DNA of 56,175 nucleotides from an uncultured Bacillota bacterium (GCA_905208455.1 CAJLPK010000003.1:1-56175), one strand, 5' to 3'. Numbered from the stretch's first letter, positions 25,288 to 34,168 are shown. Made by a program: numbers and translations. The notes: generated from the letters alone by a model not told the origin.

Positions 25288-26049
25288 TCAAGCTTGGTTC
25301 AGATATTCTTCCAGGCAGATGCCCTGCTCCATAATCTGCTTGGCGGCATCTTTGCCGACATAGCGATAGTGCCAAGGCTCGTATCCGATGCCGGTGATGC
25401 TGCTTTTATCGGTAGGATACCGCAGGATAAACCCGTATTTCCAACAGTTGGCTATCAGCCATTTTTGTTCTTCTGTATGCTCCTGTGTTTCATCCAGGAT
25501 CTGATGATCCATGGCCACGATATCCACAGCAAGGCCAAGCTCATGCTCACTGGTGCCGGGCGGCGCTACCCATTCGGCCGCCTTTTCTTCTGCCTGGGAT
25601 TGAGTATATCCTTGAGAAAGGAATTATTGTATCTGCTTTTTATACAGATCCTCCTGCTTTGCGTGGGTACGATAGGACGAACAGATCAAAGGCGAAAGGC
25701 CGGCGCTGCGGGCATCATCCATCATCTCTTGTAAAGCGGCATAGGCCCGGCGGTCAATGGATTGCCCGTTTTTGAGCTGTACGAGGCTGACCTTCCAATC
25801 GGAGGGGACAGGGTGCTTGCTGTTCACCAGAGTCAAAAGCTCGTTGCCGCTTGCCGTACCGTCGCTTACAGGGGAGGCATCCGGCGCAGCGCCGGGGTCT
25901 ACCACATCCAAAGAGACAGAAGAAGAGGAGCAACGCCCCAAAAAGAAAAACAAAACACACAAAGCAAGCACTACGATAAAAGCGAATCGCTGCCTGCGTC
26001 TTTTTTGCCTGAGCCGGTATTCGCTGGGGCGCAGCCGCTTATAGCCCAT
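25288..26049 (-). pseudogene. VanY-like D-alanyl-D-alanine carboxypeptidase with one in-frame TAA
   Basis: The frame from ATG 26049 (start context GAAAGG, 9 bases) gives a membrane anchor (residues about 20-38, FAFIVVLALCVLFFFLGRC), a linker, and an M15B peptidase: SDWKVSLVQLKNGQSIDRRAYAALQEMMDDARSAGLSPLICSSYRTHAKQEDLYKKQIQ, then TAA at 25624-25626, then without frame change FLSQGYTQSQAEEKAAEWVAPPGTSEHELGLAVDIV and, downstream, WLIANCWKYGFILRYP..GYEPWHYRYVG. The metal ligands expected (SxxHxxGxAxD as SEHELGLAVD, and the EPWHYRY His) lie after the stop. So a single nonsense change splits an otherwise intact gene of about 253 codons. Family members trim D-Ala from peptidoglycan precursors. It sits last in the two-component locus and has its own regulator repeat and promoter. 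Confidence 0.88.
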
Positions 26050-26090
26050 TGGAAACATCCTTTCTCGTCCTACCCGTTTTTGATAGGGAC

Positions 26091-26144
26091 AGTATAGGAC
26101 GGCAAGGCATAGGAATGGGCTCAGTTTTGCATCAAAGCTGCATC
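26091..26144 (-). promoter_or_regulatory. Regulator repeat and promoter of the carboxypeptidase gene
   Basis: On the minus strand GATGCA-GCTTT-GATGCA (26144-26128) is a direct repeat with an 11-base period. TATACT (26096-26091) follows with a poor -35 (CCCATT), so the repeat lies just upstream of -35, where OmpR-class activators act. The same element occurs upstream of the response regulator gene. Confidence 0.55.
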
Positions 26145-26823
26145 AGATATGATTCATGTACCGTATGGACTTTAGCGCCAAAATCACGGTGCTGTTTTCC
26201 TGAAATACGAGGTAGTAAAGCTTTTCATGCTCTTCATCCAGCAAAAGATAGCGGCTGAACGCAGAAAAGACTGCCTGCGTATCAAGGGAAAGGGAGCGGC
26301 CATTGAGCTGAATGCTGTATTGATAGACTTGGTTTGTATCCGCATCCATGGAAATGGTACAGCTATAATCCTCTGTGTAAAAAGAATAGTCGCTGAGATT
26401 GACGGCGCGGGAGGGATGGTCTACATCCATATAGGTATAGGAGGTAGAATCATACAGCGTCATCCCATCATCAAGAGGAAGCGCGGGAAAGGCGCCAAGC
26501 GATTGCATCTTTTTTAATTCTGCAAGTACGGTTTCTTCCGGAAATAGTTCACTTTCTCCGGATGGATAAGGTTTGGAATACTGGCGTCCAGTGATCACAA
26601 TATTGGAGCCGATGCGCCCATAATCACAAATCAATAAGACTTTTTCGGCAGCACTCAGAGGCTGGCCCTCCTGAAACGGTTCGTCGGTGGACAATGGCTC
26701 CAAGTGCGCTACGCCAAGGAGGGCCTTGTCTTGAAGGCGGCAAAGGAGAATAGGAAGAAAGGCAGCGAAAAACAGCAATAGAACGGCCAGGAAAAAAGGT
26801 GCAATGGCTTTAATCCTCCGCAT
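26143..26823 (-). CDS. Membrane-anchored extracytoplasmic protein of the two-component locus
   Basis: A 226-residue protein with an N-terminal signal/anchor (IAPFFLAVLLLFFAAFLPILL) and a soluble outside domain. No catalytic motif is recognised; the body has many aromatic residues and repeats such as DSTSYTYMDVDHPSRAVNLSDYSFYTEDYSCTI. Its ATG lies 14 bases inside the 3' end of the kinase gene, so it is translationally coupled. In similar loci such a third gene often encodes a protein that modulates the sensor; here that role is inferred from position only. Confidence 0.7.
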   Translation of the reverse strand: MRRIKAIAPFFLAVLLLFFAAFLPILLCRLQDKALLGVAHLEPLSTDEPFQEGQPLSAAEKVLLICDYGRIGSNIVITGRQYSKPYPSGESELFPEETVLAELKKMQSLGAFPALPLDDGMTLYDSTSYTYMDVDHPSRAVNLSDYSFYTEDYSCTISMDADTNQVYQYSIQLNGRSLSLDTQAVFSAFSRYLLLDEEHEKLYYLVFQENSTVILALKSIRYMNHI

Positions 26824-28282
26824 GATGATCCCCCCTTAGCCAGATGCGCGCGCAGGTCCCCTTGCCAGGCTGGCTGACAAATTCCAGCAGCCCTCCATGC
26901 AAACGGAGGATCTCGCTGCATACAGCCAGCCCCAGGCCCGCGCCCCCTTTTTTGCGGGAGCGCGTTTTATCGACCATGTAAAATGCTTCTGTAATTTTGG
27001 CAAGCTCTTCCTGCTCCATGCCGCAGCCGTTATCGATTACAAGGATCTCGTACCCCCCGTCGCACCGCCGTCCCAGCAGAGAAATCTCTCCCTGCTGCCC
27101 CTCATCGATGGCTTTGCGGGCGTTATCCAGCAAATTGATGCAGACGGTTGCCATCAGATCCGGCTCTATGGTGAGCAGCGCATACTGGGATTTTACCGTA
27201 AACCGAATCTGATTTTGCTGCATGACAGGCAAAATCGTTTGATAGACGGACTGAAAAAATTGCTTGCTGGATATACGGCGCATCGGCAGATCCTCGCGCT
27301 TTAATACAATGAGATCCATCAGCTTCATGGAAAGGGATTCCAGACGCTTTCCGTCCTGAACGATTTGGTTGGCAAACAGGATCTGCTGCTCCTCCGTCAG
27401 CTTTTTGGAACGCAGCATATCCGCATAGCCGATCATAGAGGTCAACGGTGTCTTCAGCTCATGCGCAAAGTTGCCGGCAAACATCTCCTGCCTGGTGGCA
27501 GTCTCCTTTAGGTTGTCCATGGTCTGTAATAGCTTTTGCGACATGGCGTTGAAATCAGACGCCAGCATGCCGATCTCATCGTTATTCGCCACGCGGACCG
27601 GGCTTTTGAAATGGCCGGTGGCCAGCTGCCTGGTAGCTTTAGACAGCGCCCGGATGGGGCGCATCAGCCAGCGTGCCAAAAAGAAAATGACAAGCGCACA
27701 GCCGCCGAACAGAATCAAAACCAGCATGATAAAGGTACGGTACTGCTCCTGCTTATGCTGAAATACCGGTGTGATATCCCGGTAGTTTTCAATGTAAAAT
27801 ACAGTGTCTGCGAGCGCCAAAGGCTGGGCAGTTTGAATATAATAGCGTCCCTCTGTTTCTAAAATCCGATATCCGCGGTTCGCAGCGGTAAGGGAAGGGG
27901 CCAGGGATTCCTGTACAGTAAAATGAATATCCTGAAAGACAACCTTTCCCGTTTGATCGCTCAGGCGAAAGGGGATATTGCCGTTCGCATTTTGGACAGA
28001 GATATTTTCCGCTACATTTTGCAGCACGGCGGAAAGCTCATCGGACAGCGCATCGGCATCAAGTGCACTGCTGTCGAAAACAGCAGCAGGGCCGGCGCCG
28101 TAATTGGTGCTGAGAATGCGTTCAAAAGAGATATAAAGAATATCATTTTCTTGATAGGCGGCCTCGGTCTCCCGGCCCAACGAGGTATGGAAGCTGGATT
28201 GGATCAAAACATAGCCGCCAATGCCGAAGCAGACGGTAACGATGAGCATGATGCTGAAGTACAGCTTCCAGAAAAAGTTCAC
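26810..28282 (-). CDS. Sensor histidine kinase
   Basis: A 490-residue kinase. TM1 residues 7-29, an extracytoplasmic region to about 182 with a Cache/PAS-like size, TM2 about 183-205, HAMP 205-258, HisKA with phospho-accepting His274 in NFAHELKTPLTS, and HATPase with N-box NLLDNARKAID, G1 DNGCGM and G2 GGAGLGLAV. The GTG start at 28282 directly follows the response regulator TAA and has GGAGG 9 bases upstream. It forms a pair with the upstream regulator; the next genes encode a membrane protein and a VanY-like peptidase, so cell-wall state or a wall-active compound is a likely signal (inference). Confidence 0.95.
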   Translation of the reverse strand: MNFFWKLYFSIMLIVTVCFGIGGYVLIQSSFHTSLGRETEAAYQENDILYISFERILSTNYGAGPAAVFDSSALDADALSDELSAVLQNVAENISVQNANGNIPFRLSDQTGKVVFQDIHFTVQESLAPSLTAANRGYRILETEGRYYIQTAQPLALADTVFYIENYRDITPVFQHKQEQYRTFIMLVLILFGGCALVIFFLARWLMRPIRALSKATRQLATGHFKSPVRVANNDEIGMLASDFNAMSQKLLQTMDNLKETATRQEMFAGNFAHELKTPLTSMIGYADMLRSKKLTEEQQILFANQIVQDGKRLESLSMKLMDLIVLKREDLPMRRISSKQFFQSVYQTILPVMQQNQIRFTVKSQYALLTIEPDLMATVCINLLDNARKAIDEGQQGEISLLGRRCDGGYEILVIDNGCGMEQEELAKITEAFYMVDKTRSRKKGGAGLGLAVCSEILRLHGGLLEFVSQPGKGTCARIWLRGDHHAED

Positions 28283-28939
28283 TTAGGTTACCTCCAACCG
28301 ATAGCCGATCTTATACACGGGTACGATTTTATCTTCCAGCCCCAGCTTTTTCCGCATTCTTTGCACATGCAGATCCACCGTCCTGCTGTCGCCCATATAC
28401 GCTTCGCCCCAAACCCGTTCATAGATGCGATCGCGGAACAGGGCAATGTTTGGATTTTGCAGAAAGAGAACCAAAAGCTCGTACTCCTTGACCGTCAGGC
28501 TGACGGGTACGCCGGATTTTTTAACGATGCGCGAAAGAGTATCTACCGTAATATCGTAAATACCCAATATCTTGTTCGCCTTATGATACCGGCGCAGCAC
28601 AGTTTCCACGCGTGCAAGCAGCTCGATGATCTCAAAGGGTTTTACGATATAATCCTCAGCGCCCAGGCGCAGCCCCTTGACCCTGTCGTTGACATGCGCT
28701 TTGGCGGTAAGAAAGATGACAGGGATCTGCAAGGGGCGGATGTATTCAAGCAGCTCAAACCCGTTGATCTTGGGCAGCATCACATCCAGAAGAATCAAGT
28801 CGTATACATTGCTTTCCAGCAGCGTGGCCGCTTGCTCGCCGTCATAGGCGCAAAAGCAAGCATAGCCTGCATCAGTCAAATTCAATCGAATCAATTCAGA
28901 AATGGGTTTTTCATCCTCGACAATGAGTATTCGGTTCAT
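28283..28939 (-). CDS. OmpR/VanR-class response regulator
   Basis: A 218-residue regulator. Receiver: VEDE at residues 7-10, phospho-acceptor Asp52 in LILLDVMLPK, the conserved Lys in YIVKPF. DNA-binding winged helix: VSLTVKEYELLVLFLQNPNIALFRDRIYERVWGEAYMGDSRTVDLHVQRMRKKLGLEDKIVPVYKIGYRLEV. The second ATG (28939) is chosen since GGGAGG touches the first one. The gene is first in the locus. Three hexamers spaced five bases apart lie upstream of it, and two similar hexamers upstream of the peptidase gene. Confidence 0.95.
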   Translation of the reverse strand: MNRILIVEDEKPISELIRLNLTDAGYACFCAYDGEQAATLLESNVYDLILLDVMLPKINGFELLEYIRPLQIPVIFLTAKAHVNDRVKGLRLGAEDYIVKPFEIIELLARVETVLRRYHKANKILGIYDITVDTLSRIVKKSGVPVSLTVKEYELLVLFLQNPNIALFRDRIYERVWGEAYMGDSRTVDLHVQRMRKKLGLEDKIVPVYKIGYRLEVT

Positions 28940-28967
28940 AGCCATCCTCCCTTGTACAGGAAAACCT

Positions 28968-28995
28968 TACATCATAGTTGCGTCAAAGTTGTATC
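28968..28995 (-). promoter_or_regulatory. Triple direct repeat upstream of the response regulator
   Basis: On the minus strand GATACA-ACTTT-GACGCA-ACTAT-GATGTA: three hexamers at an 11-base period. They match the GATGCA pair before the carboxypeptidase. A -10-like TATGAT overlaps the last two copies, so autoregulation is likely but its sign is unclear. Confidence 0.55.
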
Positions 28996-29045
28996 ACGAT
29001 TCCCATCATAGCATATACGCAGGCGAGAATACACCGAAAACAGAA

Positions 29046-29082
29046 AAAGCCCGGCGGTAAAAATCACCAGCCGGACTGCCAT
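29046..29082 (-). terminator. Terminator of the MarR gene
   Basis: CCGGC.GGT / ACC.CCGG stem followed by CTTTTTCTGTTTT on the minus strand. Confidence 0.7.
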
Positions 29083-29094
29083 AAAAAGGATCGT

Positions 29095-29553
29095 TCACTT
29101 TTCAAATTCTGTTTCCAAGCCATCCGTTAAACGCTCCATCAGATAGTTGAGCTGTTTTTGCTCAGCTACGGTCAAAAGCGCGTAAGCGCGCATTTGCGCT
29201 TGGTTTAACTGGGCAAGCAGCCCGGAAATATAGGCTTTGCCGCTGTCCGTAAGCCGAATGACCTTGCGGCGCCCGTCGCTGGGATGGAAGGAGCGCACGA
29301 TATATTCATTTTTTTCCAAATTCCGAAGGATGCCGCTCATCGTTTGGCGGGGCAGGTACAGACGGTCTGCGATCTCCGAGGGAAAGCCGCCTTCAGGATA
29401 TTGCAGCAGCTTTTCCATCACCATAAAGGTGGAAAAGGGGACGTTGTGTTTCCAGCCCCAATGATCGTACAGCCGTTCATGCTTTGTAATGGAGCGGGTC
29501 AGATCCTTATAGCGCAAATATGCGTCGGTTTCAATGCTGTTGTTTTTCTTCAT
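29095..29553 (-). CDS. MarR family transcriptional regulator
   Basis: A 152-residue regulator. The winged HTH core reads VMEKLLQYPEGGFPSEIADRLYLPRQTMSGILRNLEKNEYIVRSFHPSDGRRKVIRLTDSGKAYI, with the DGRR wing tip typical of MarR. Start ATG 29553 is chosen as MKKNNSIETD matches usual family length; the ribosome site is weak, and the open frame upstream would add a hydrophobic stretch not seen in the family. It is divergent from the dehydrogenase/aldolase genes, whose promoter contains a near-palindrome between -35 and -10, so it probably represses them. Confidence 0.88.
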   Translation of the reverse strand: MKKNNSIETDAYLRYKDLTRSITKHERLYDHWGWKHNVPFSTFMVMEKLLQYPEGGFPSEIADRLYLPRQTMSGILRNLEKNEYIVRSFHPSDGRRKVIRLTDSGKAYISGLLAQLNQAQMRAYALLTVAEQKQLNYLMERLTDGLETEFEK

Positions 29554-29658
29554 GGAAGCACACGCTTTCTTTTTTTGTTTTATTATATTGTTTCGTATTA
29601 TCTCTGTCAAACAAAACAAGGGAAAAAACAACAATAAAAAATTTTTCAAGGAAAGTCC

Positions 29659-29688
29659 TTGACATATAATACTATAAAGGATAATATT
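29659..29688 (+). promoter_or_regulatory. Promoter of the dehydrogenase-aldolase unit with MarR operator
   Basis: TTGACA (29659-29664), 17-base spacer, TAATAT (29682-29687). An imperfect inverted repeat AATACTAT AAAGG ATAATATT (29668-29688; 7 of 8 pairs) lies between and over the two boxes, where a MarR dimer would block polymerase. Confidence 0.65.
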
Positions 29689-29718
29689 AAATAGTACTAA
29701 GTGAGAAAGGGTGATACG

Positions 29719-30756
29719 ATGAAGGCTGTGACGATTACACAGGTAAACAAAGCGCAGGTCTTAGAATATCCCATGCCGGAGGTAGGGCCGAACGATGTGC
29801 TCATTCAAATCAAGGCGTGCGCCCTATGCACCATGGAGCAGAGGATCTATTTGGGGAAAAAGGATGTGGGCGGTTATCCCGTAATCGCCGGGCATGAGGC
29901 CAGCGGCGTTGTCGTACAGGTAGGCCGGCAGGTAAAGCACTGCAAGGTGGGCGACCACGTAGTGTCTACCGATCCGTATTGCGGAACCTGTTATTACTGC
30001 CGCACAGGCAGAGCCAGCCAATGCCATTACGGCATTGCAGACGCCGTATATAAACGGCCGGACGGCGCCATCAATATGGTGGGCTATTTAGCAGAGTATG
30101 TCTCGGTGGATAAAAGCCGCGTCATTGTGGTATCGGATACGCTGCCCTTTGAGCAGGCGGCGCTGACAGAGCCGCTGGCCTGCTGCCTGCACAGCGTGAA
30201 CAAGGGAGACATTCAGATTGGCGATGTCGTGGTCGTCATCGGCGCGGGTATTATGGGCCTGCTGCATGTGCAGCTGGCAAAAAGAAGAGGGGCTTATGTC
30301 ATTTTGGCGGAGGTAGACCCGGCCAGGCGAAAAAAGGCGCTTGCCATTGGCGCAGACGATGCGTTTGACCCCACCCAAACGGACCCGGCCGCCTATATAG
30401 AAAAGAAAGTAGGGCATAGGGGGGTACAGGTGGTATTCAATACAACGGCTGTGCACGAGGTATGGGCGCAGGCATTATCCATGCTTTCCCCTTATGGGAA
30501 GCTCATTGCATACAGCTCGCAGTACCCGGATACCCCGATCCCCATCCGTATGGGAGAGGTGCACAACACAGAAATCGAGATCATTGGCACAGTATCGCCC
30601 AATCAGGCGGATATGTACAATGCGGCCTGGCTGATTGAAAGCGGCTTGGTTGACGTAAAGCCCGTCATCCAAGAGCTGGTGCCCATGGCTCGGGGGGCGG
30701 AGGCCTTTGAAAAAGCCGTTGTGCCCGGCGCGTACCGGATCATCATTACAATGTAA
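29719..30756 (+). CDS. Zinc-dependent medium-chain alcohol/polyol dehydrogenase
   Basis: A 345-residue MDR protein. The structural-zinc loop CGTCYYCRTGRASQC has four Cys; GHEASG and the NAD-binding VVVIGAGIMGLLHVQLAKRRGA are standard. The usual catalytic-site motif CGSD near residue 38 reads CTMEQ, so the Asp/His following the first Cys is altered. ATG 29719 is chosen with GAAAGGGTG before it. The gene is followed by a class II aldolase after 44 bases. Such pairs belong to sugar or polyol breakdown; the substrate is not known. Confidence 0.88.
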   Translation: MKAVTITQVNKAQVLEYPMPEVGPNDVLIQIKACALCTMEQRIYLGKKDVGGYPVIAGHEASGVVVQVGRQVKHCKVGDHVVSTDPYCGTCYYCRTGRASQCHYGIADAVYKRPDGAINMVGYLAEYVSVDKSRVIVVSDTLPFEQAALTEPLACCLHSVNKGDIQIGDVVVVIGAGIMGLLHVQLAKRRGAYVILAEVDPARRKKALAIGADDAFDPTQTDPAAYIEKKVGHRGVQVVFNTTAVHEVWAQALSMLSPYGKLIAYSSQYPDTPIPIRMGEVHNTEIEIIGTVSPNQADMYNAAWLIESGLVDVKPVIQELVPMARGAEAFEKAVVPGAYRIIITM

Positions 30757-30800
30757 AAAGCCATGAAGCATGGTGTATAGATAGAAAGGAAAAGACAAAA

Positions 30801-31715
30801 ATGCTGATTACGATGAAAAAACTACTGGATGTTGCCAAAAAAGAAGGCGGCTTTGCTGTTCCGGCGCCCAATGTGTTTTCCCTGGAAACAACGGAAGCTG
30901 CCTACCAAGCAGCCAGGGAGATGCAGGCCCCGGTGATTTTGAACGTATGGGATGCAGGGGCAGACTGGATCGAAAAGCAGGCCAACTTGGCGCTGTATTT
31001 TGAAAAGAAATACCCGGACGTCATCGCGGCACTGAATTTAGACCATGGCCAATCCTACGATTCCGAGGTGGCGGCCATCCGCAGCGGATTCACCTCAGTG
31101 ATGAGCGACAGATCCATGATGCCGTTTGAGCAAAATGTGGAGCAGGTCAAAAAAATCGTGGATACGGCGCACGCCGTCAATGTATCTGTCGAGGCGGAGC
31201 TGGGCCATGTGGGCCAGGGATATGAATACGAGCAGACGCGCGATGCCTGGCTGACCAACCCGGATGAAGCCATCGCCTTTGTGGAACAGACCCAGTGCGA
31301 TTGCCTGGCTGTGGCGGTGGGGACCTCGCATGGGGCGTATAAGGGAACGCCAAGGCTGGATTTTGCGCTTTTGGAAAAGCTGAACCGCCTGGTTTCCGTG
31401 CCTTTGGTGCTGCATGGCGGCAGTGGTACAGGGGATGAAAACCTGGCCAGGGCTGTGGCGGTTGGCATTCAAAAGGTAAACCTTTGTACCGACCTGATGG
31501 ATGCGTTTGATAGAAAAGTAAGGGAAACGGCCAAGACCAGCGGCGACTTTTTGGAGATCTATGAGGCCGGCGTACAGGGCTGGAAGGCTGAATTGATGCG
31601 GTATATGGAATTGTTCTGCGCCAAGGGCAAGGCATCGTTGTACAAGGAACATCTGGCGCAGGCCGAAGGACTGTATTATCATGTGGAGGACGAAAGCTTT
31701 ACGGTTCAAAAATAA
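30801..31715 (+). CDS. Class II fructose-bisphosphate aldolase family protein
   Basis: A 304-residue class II aldolase (FbaA/KbaY/GatY group). Zinc ligands are seen as the His in NLDHGQS, SVEAELGHVGQG carrying the catalytic-site Glu and a His, then GTSHGAYKG and LHGGSGTGDENLARAVAVGIQKVNLCTDL. It has the small size of tagatose or ketose bisphosphate aldolases. It shares the MarR-controlled unit with the dehydrogenase. It cleaves ketose bisphosphates or similar to triose phosphates; which sugar is not determined. A terminator follows. Confidence 0.9.
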   Translation: MLITMKKLLDVAKKEGGFAVPAPNVFSLETTEAAYQAAREMQAPVILNVWDAGADWIEKQANLALYFEKKYPDVIAALNLDHGQSYDSEVAAIRSGFTSVMSDRSMMPFEQNVEQVKKIVDTAHAVNVSVEAELGHVGQGYEYEQTRDAWLTNPDEAIAFVEQTQCDCLAVAVGTSHGAYKGTPRLDFALLEKLNRLVSVPLVLHGGSGTGDENLARAVAVGIQKVNLCTDLMDAFDRKVRETAKTSGDFLEIYEAGVQGWKAELMRYMELFCAKGKASLYKEHLAQAEGLYYHVEDESFTVQK

Positions 31716-31726
31716 CAGTAGGTTTG

Positions 31727-31755
31727 AAAAAGCAGCCGAACCGGCTGCTTTTTTT
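31727..31755 (+). terminator. Terminator of the dehydrogenase-aldolase unit
   Basis: AAAAAGCAGCCG / CGGCTGCTTTTTTT stem with T tract. Confidence 0.9.
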
Positions 31756-31937
31756 GTGCATTTTCCGGATGAAAAGACATTGCAAAACAAAGATGCGTTG
31801 ATTACAATAAAGTTAGTGTCAAATGTATTTTATTGTTTAGAGGTCCTTTTTTACGGTATGTCCAGTCGATGACGCGTCGTATAGATAAACAACGGTAGAT
31901 TTTCAATCGAGAAGCAAAAGAGATGAGGAGGATTCAT

Positions 31938-32948
31938 ATGCTGAAAGACAAAATTGCACTGGGACAGACAGGCCTTGAGGTAAGCCCTCTTTGCTTAGGG
32001 TGCGGCTCCTATGGAGGCAGCATGAAGGAGCCGCTGGCCGTAGAGATGATGGATGATTACTATGAACTGGGCGGACGCTTTTTGGATACGGCTGTAATCT
32101 ACTGTGATTGGTTTGAAGGCGAAAGATCCTCTTCGCAAAATATCATCGGCCGCTGGATGCAGGCGAGGAAAAACAGGCAGACGCTGGTGTTGTCCGTAAA
32201 GGGCTGCAATGGCAGGATCATCACGCCTACCAATGATTTGGCCACAGCGCCGCGTACGGATACCCGGCTGCACCGGGAAGATATCATAGAGGATATCGAG
32301 GCTTCGATGAAAAACCTGCGTACCGATTACCTGGATATTTTCACGCTGCACCATGACAATGAATCGGTGGAAATCGCAGAAATTTTAGAGACCCTGCAGG
32401 AGCAGAAAAAGCGGGGTGTCATCCGCGCCTACGGGTGCAGCAACTGGAAGGTGGAACGGCAGAGGGAAGCCTATGAATATGCCAAGGCACATGGTTTGGA
32501 TGGGTTCATGGTTGACCAGATCAACTGGAGCCTGAATGTCTTTGCGCCCGGCTCCAAAGGCGCGGCCTCTCCCACGGTGATGGGGCCCAAAGCCTATCGC
32601 TTCCATCAGGAAACAGGAATCCCGGTTATGGCGTACGGGGCCAATGGCCGAGGGTATCTTCACTGCCTGGCCAATGGCCTGCCGGTGCGTGAACAGGACC
32701 ATAAGGAATACGACTGCGCGGAAAATGAAAAGATCTTGGCGGTGCTAAAGCAAGCTGCGCAGGATCTGGGTGCAGAGGTAAATACCTTAGCGCTGCGCTA
32801 TCTAATGCAGGGGCACGGATTCCAGGTGATCCCCATTGTGGGCATCAAATCAAAAAGGGAAATGGAGATTGCTGCCGCGGCTGCTGCCTGTGACCTGCCG
32901 CAGGAGATTTTTGACCAGCTCAGCCGGCTGCGCGGCCTGGACAGCTGA
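31938..32948 (+). CDS. Aldo/keto reductase
   Basis: A 336-residue AKR barrel protein. Catalytic residues by motif: Asp and Tyr in LDTAVIYCDW, Lys in LSVKGCNG, His in FTLHHDN; NADP site near VIPIVGIKSKREME. The ATG at 31938 follows GAGGAGG. It reduces carbonyls using NAD(P)H; the substrate is not known. It stands between the aldolase terminator and the C69 peptidase, with no clear partner. The residue pair after the Asp (YCDW) is less common than the usual Y...G pattern. Confidence 0.92.
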   Translation: MLKDKIALGQTGLEVSPLCLGCGSYGGSMKEPLAVEMMDDYYELGGRFLDTAVIYCDWFEGERSSSQNIIGRWMQARKNRQTLVLSVKGCNGRIITPTNDLATAPRTDTRLHREDIIEDIEASMKNLRTDYLDIFTLHHDNESVEIAEILETLQEQKKRGVIRAYGCSNWKVERQREAYEYAKAHGLDGFMVDQINWSLNVFAPGSKGAASPTVMGPKAYRFHQETGIPVMAYGANGRGYLHCLANGLPVREQDHKEYDCAENEKILAVLKQAAQDLGAEVNTLALRYLMQGHGFQVIPIVGIKSKREMEIAAAAAACDLPQEIFDQLSRLRGLDS

Positions 32949-32955
32949 AACCCCG

Positions 32956-32984
32956 TTGTTTTACAAAGGCATAGAGCGTATACT
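32956..32984 (+). promoter_or_regulatory. Promoter of the C69 peptidase gene
   Basis: TTGTTT (32956-32961), 17-base spacer, TATACT (32979-32984), 47 bases before the ATG. Confidence 0.55.
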
Positions 32985-33030
32985 GAGAGCATAAAACCCG
33001 GCTGCATGAAGCGGAAAAGGAGGCATTCTT

Positions 33031-34155
33031 ATGTGCGATACATTAGGGGCGATTGGGAAAAAGTCAGTGGTCTTTGGCAAAAACAGCGACAGGGACCCAA
33101 AAGAGCCGCAGGTGACAGAATGGCGCCCTGCACAGGAACACGGTGAGAAGAAGGTCAAATGCACCTATATAGAGGTGGATCAGGCCAAATATACCCACGG
33201 TACGCTGCTCAGCCGCCCCTCCTGGCTTTGGGGCGGGGAGATCGGCATGAATGACCAGGGCGTGATCATCGGCAATGAAGCGCTGTTTTCCACAAACGAG
33301 GGAAACCAGAAAGAAGCGCTGATCGGCATGGACCTGCTGCGCCTTGGCTTAGAGCGCGGAGATTCTGCCCAAGCTGCGATGCATGTGATCATAGAGCTGC
33401 TCGAGCAATACGGCCAGGGCGGAAACTGCGGATATTTGAACCCGCTGTATTATGACAATGCCTTTTTGATGATGGACCGGAAGGAATTGTACGTGCTGGA
33501 AACGGTGGGCAAAAAATGGGCCTATAAAAAGCTGGATAAAGCGGCAATTTCCAACTGCTTTTCCATCCGGGACGATGCGGATGCGTATAGTGGCGAGCGG
33601 TGTGATTTCAGCCAGTGGGCTTCGCCGCTGGAACCGGAGCACGGCGGACATGAACGCCGCTGCCTGAGCCGGCGTGCTCTGGACAGCGGCGAGGGGATCG
33701 ATATGGTGTTCCGTGCCCTGCGCTCGCATGAAGACGGTTTCAGCTTGCCTATCACGGAAAAGAACAGCAGGAACGTATGCCTGCATGCCGCGCCGGACGG
33801 CGGCTCGCAGTCCACAGCCAGCTGGGCGGCCGATTTCCAGACCGAGCGCGTTTTGCTCTATATAACGGGCGGGGCGATGCCGTGTGTATCGCTGTATAAA
33901 CCGTATGTATTCGACGGCACTGCCATAGAGCAAGGAGCCTATGCCCTGTTTGACCAACAGGCATGGGAAGCGCATGATGCCAAGGTCACGGCATTGGCGC
34001 AGCAACAGCCGCCGGCAGAGTTTTATGCCGAGCGTGATGAATTGGAGACGGCATGGAGAAAGCAGGTGCAAACGCTGTCCGGCAAGGACAATGCGGAATT
34101 TATGCGGGCGTGCCTGGCAGAGGAAAGCCAGCTCTACCAAAAGTGGGTGCGCTGA
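33031..34155 (+). CDS. C69 family dipeptidase-like Ntn hydrolase
   Basis: A 374-residue protein beginning MCDTLGAIGKKSVVFGKNSDRDPKEPQ; Cys2 would become the N-terminal nucleophile after Met removal, as in C69/PepD-like Ntn hydrolases. NSDR and NEALFSTNEG are family-type motifs. Family members cleave dipeptides or act as acylases or bile-salt-hydrolase-like amidases; the substrate is not shown here. No signal peptide. AAGGAGG before the ATG. Its own promoter and terminator are seen, so it is a single-gene unit. Confidence 0.85.
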   Translation: MCDTLGAIGKKSVVFGKNSDRDPKEPQVTEWRPAQEHGEKKVKCTYIEVDQAKYTHGTLLSRPSWLWGGEIGMNDQGVIIGNEALFSTNEGNQKEALIGMDLLRLGLERGDSAQAAMHVIIELLEQYGQGGNCGYLNPLYYDNAFLMMDRKELYVLETVGKKWAYKKLDKAAISNCFSIRDDADAYSGERCDFSQWASPLEPEHGGHERRCLSRRALDSGEGIDMVFRALRSHEDGFSLPITEKNSRNVCLHAAPDGGSQSTASWAADFQTERVLLYITGGAMPCVSLYKPYVFDGTAIEQGAYALFDQQAWEAHDAKVTALAQQQPPAEFYAERDELETAWRKQVQTLSGKDNAEFMRACLAEESQLYQKWVR

Positions 34156-34168
34156 TTCGATACGGACA

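Noticed and set aside
27923..29011. 362-codon plus-strand frame
   Set aside because: It is the antisense of the histidine kinase and response regulator genes, which have complete domains.
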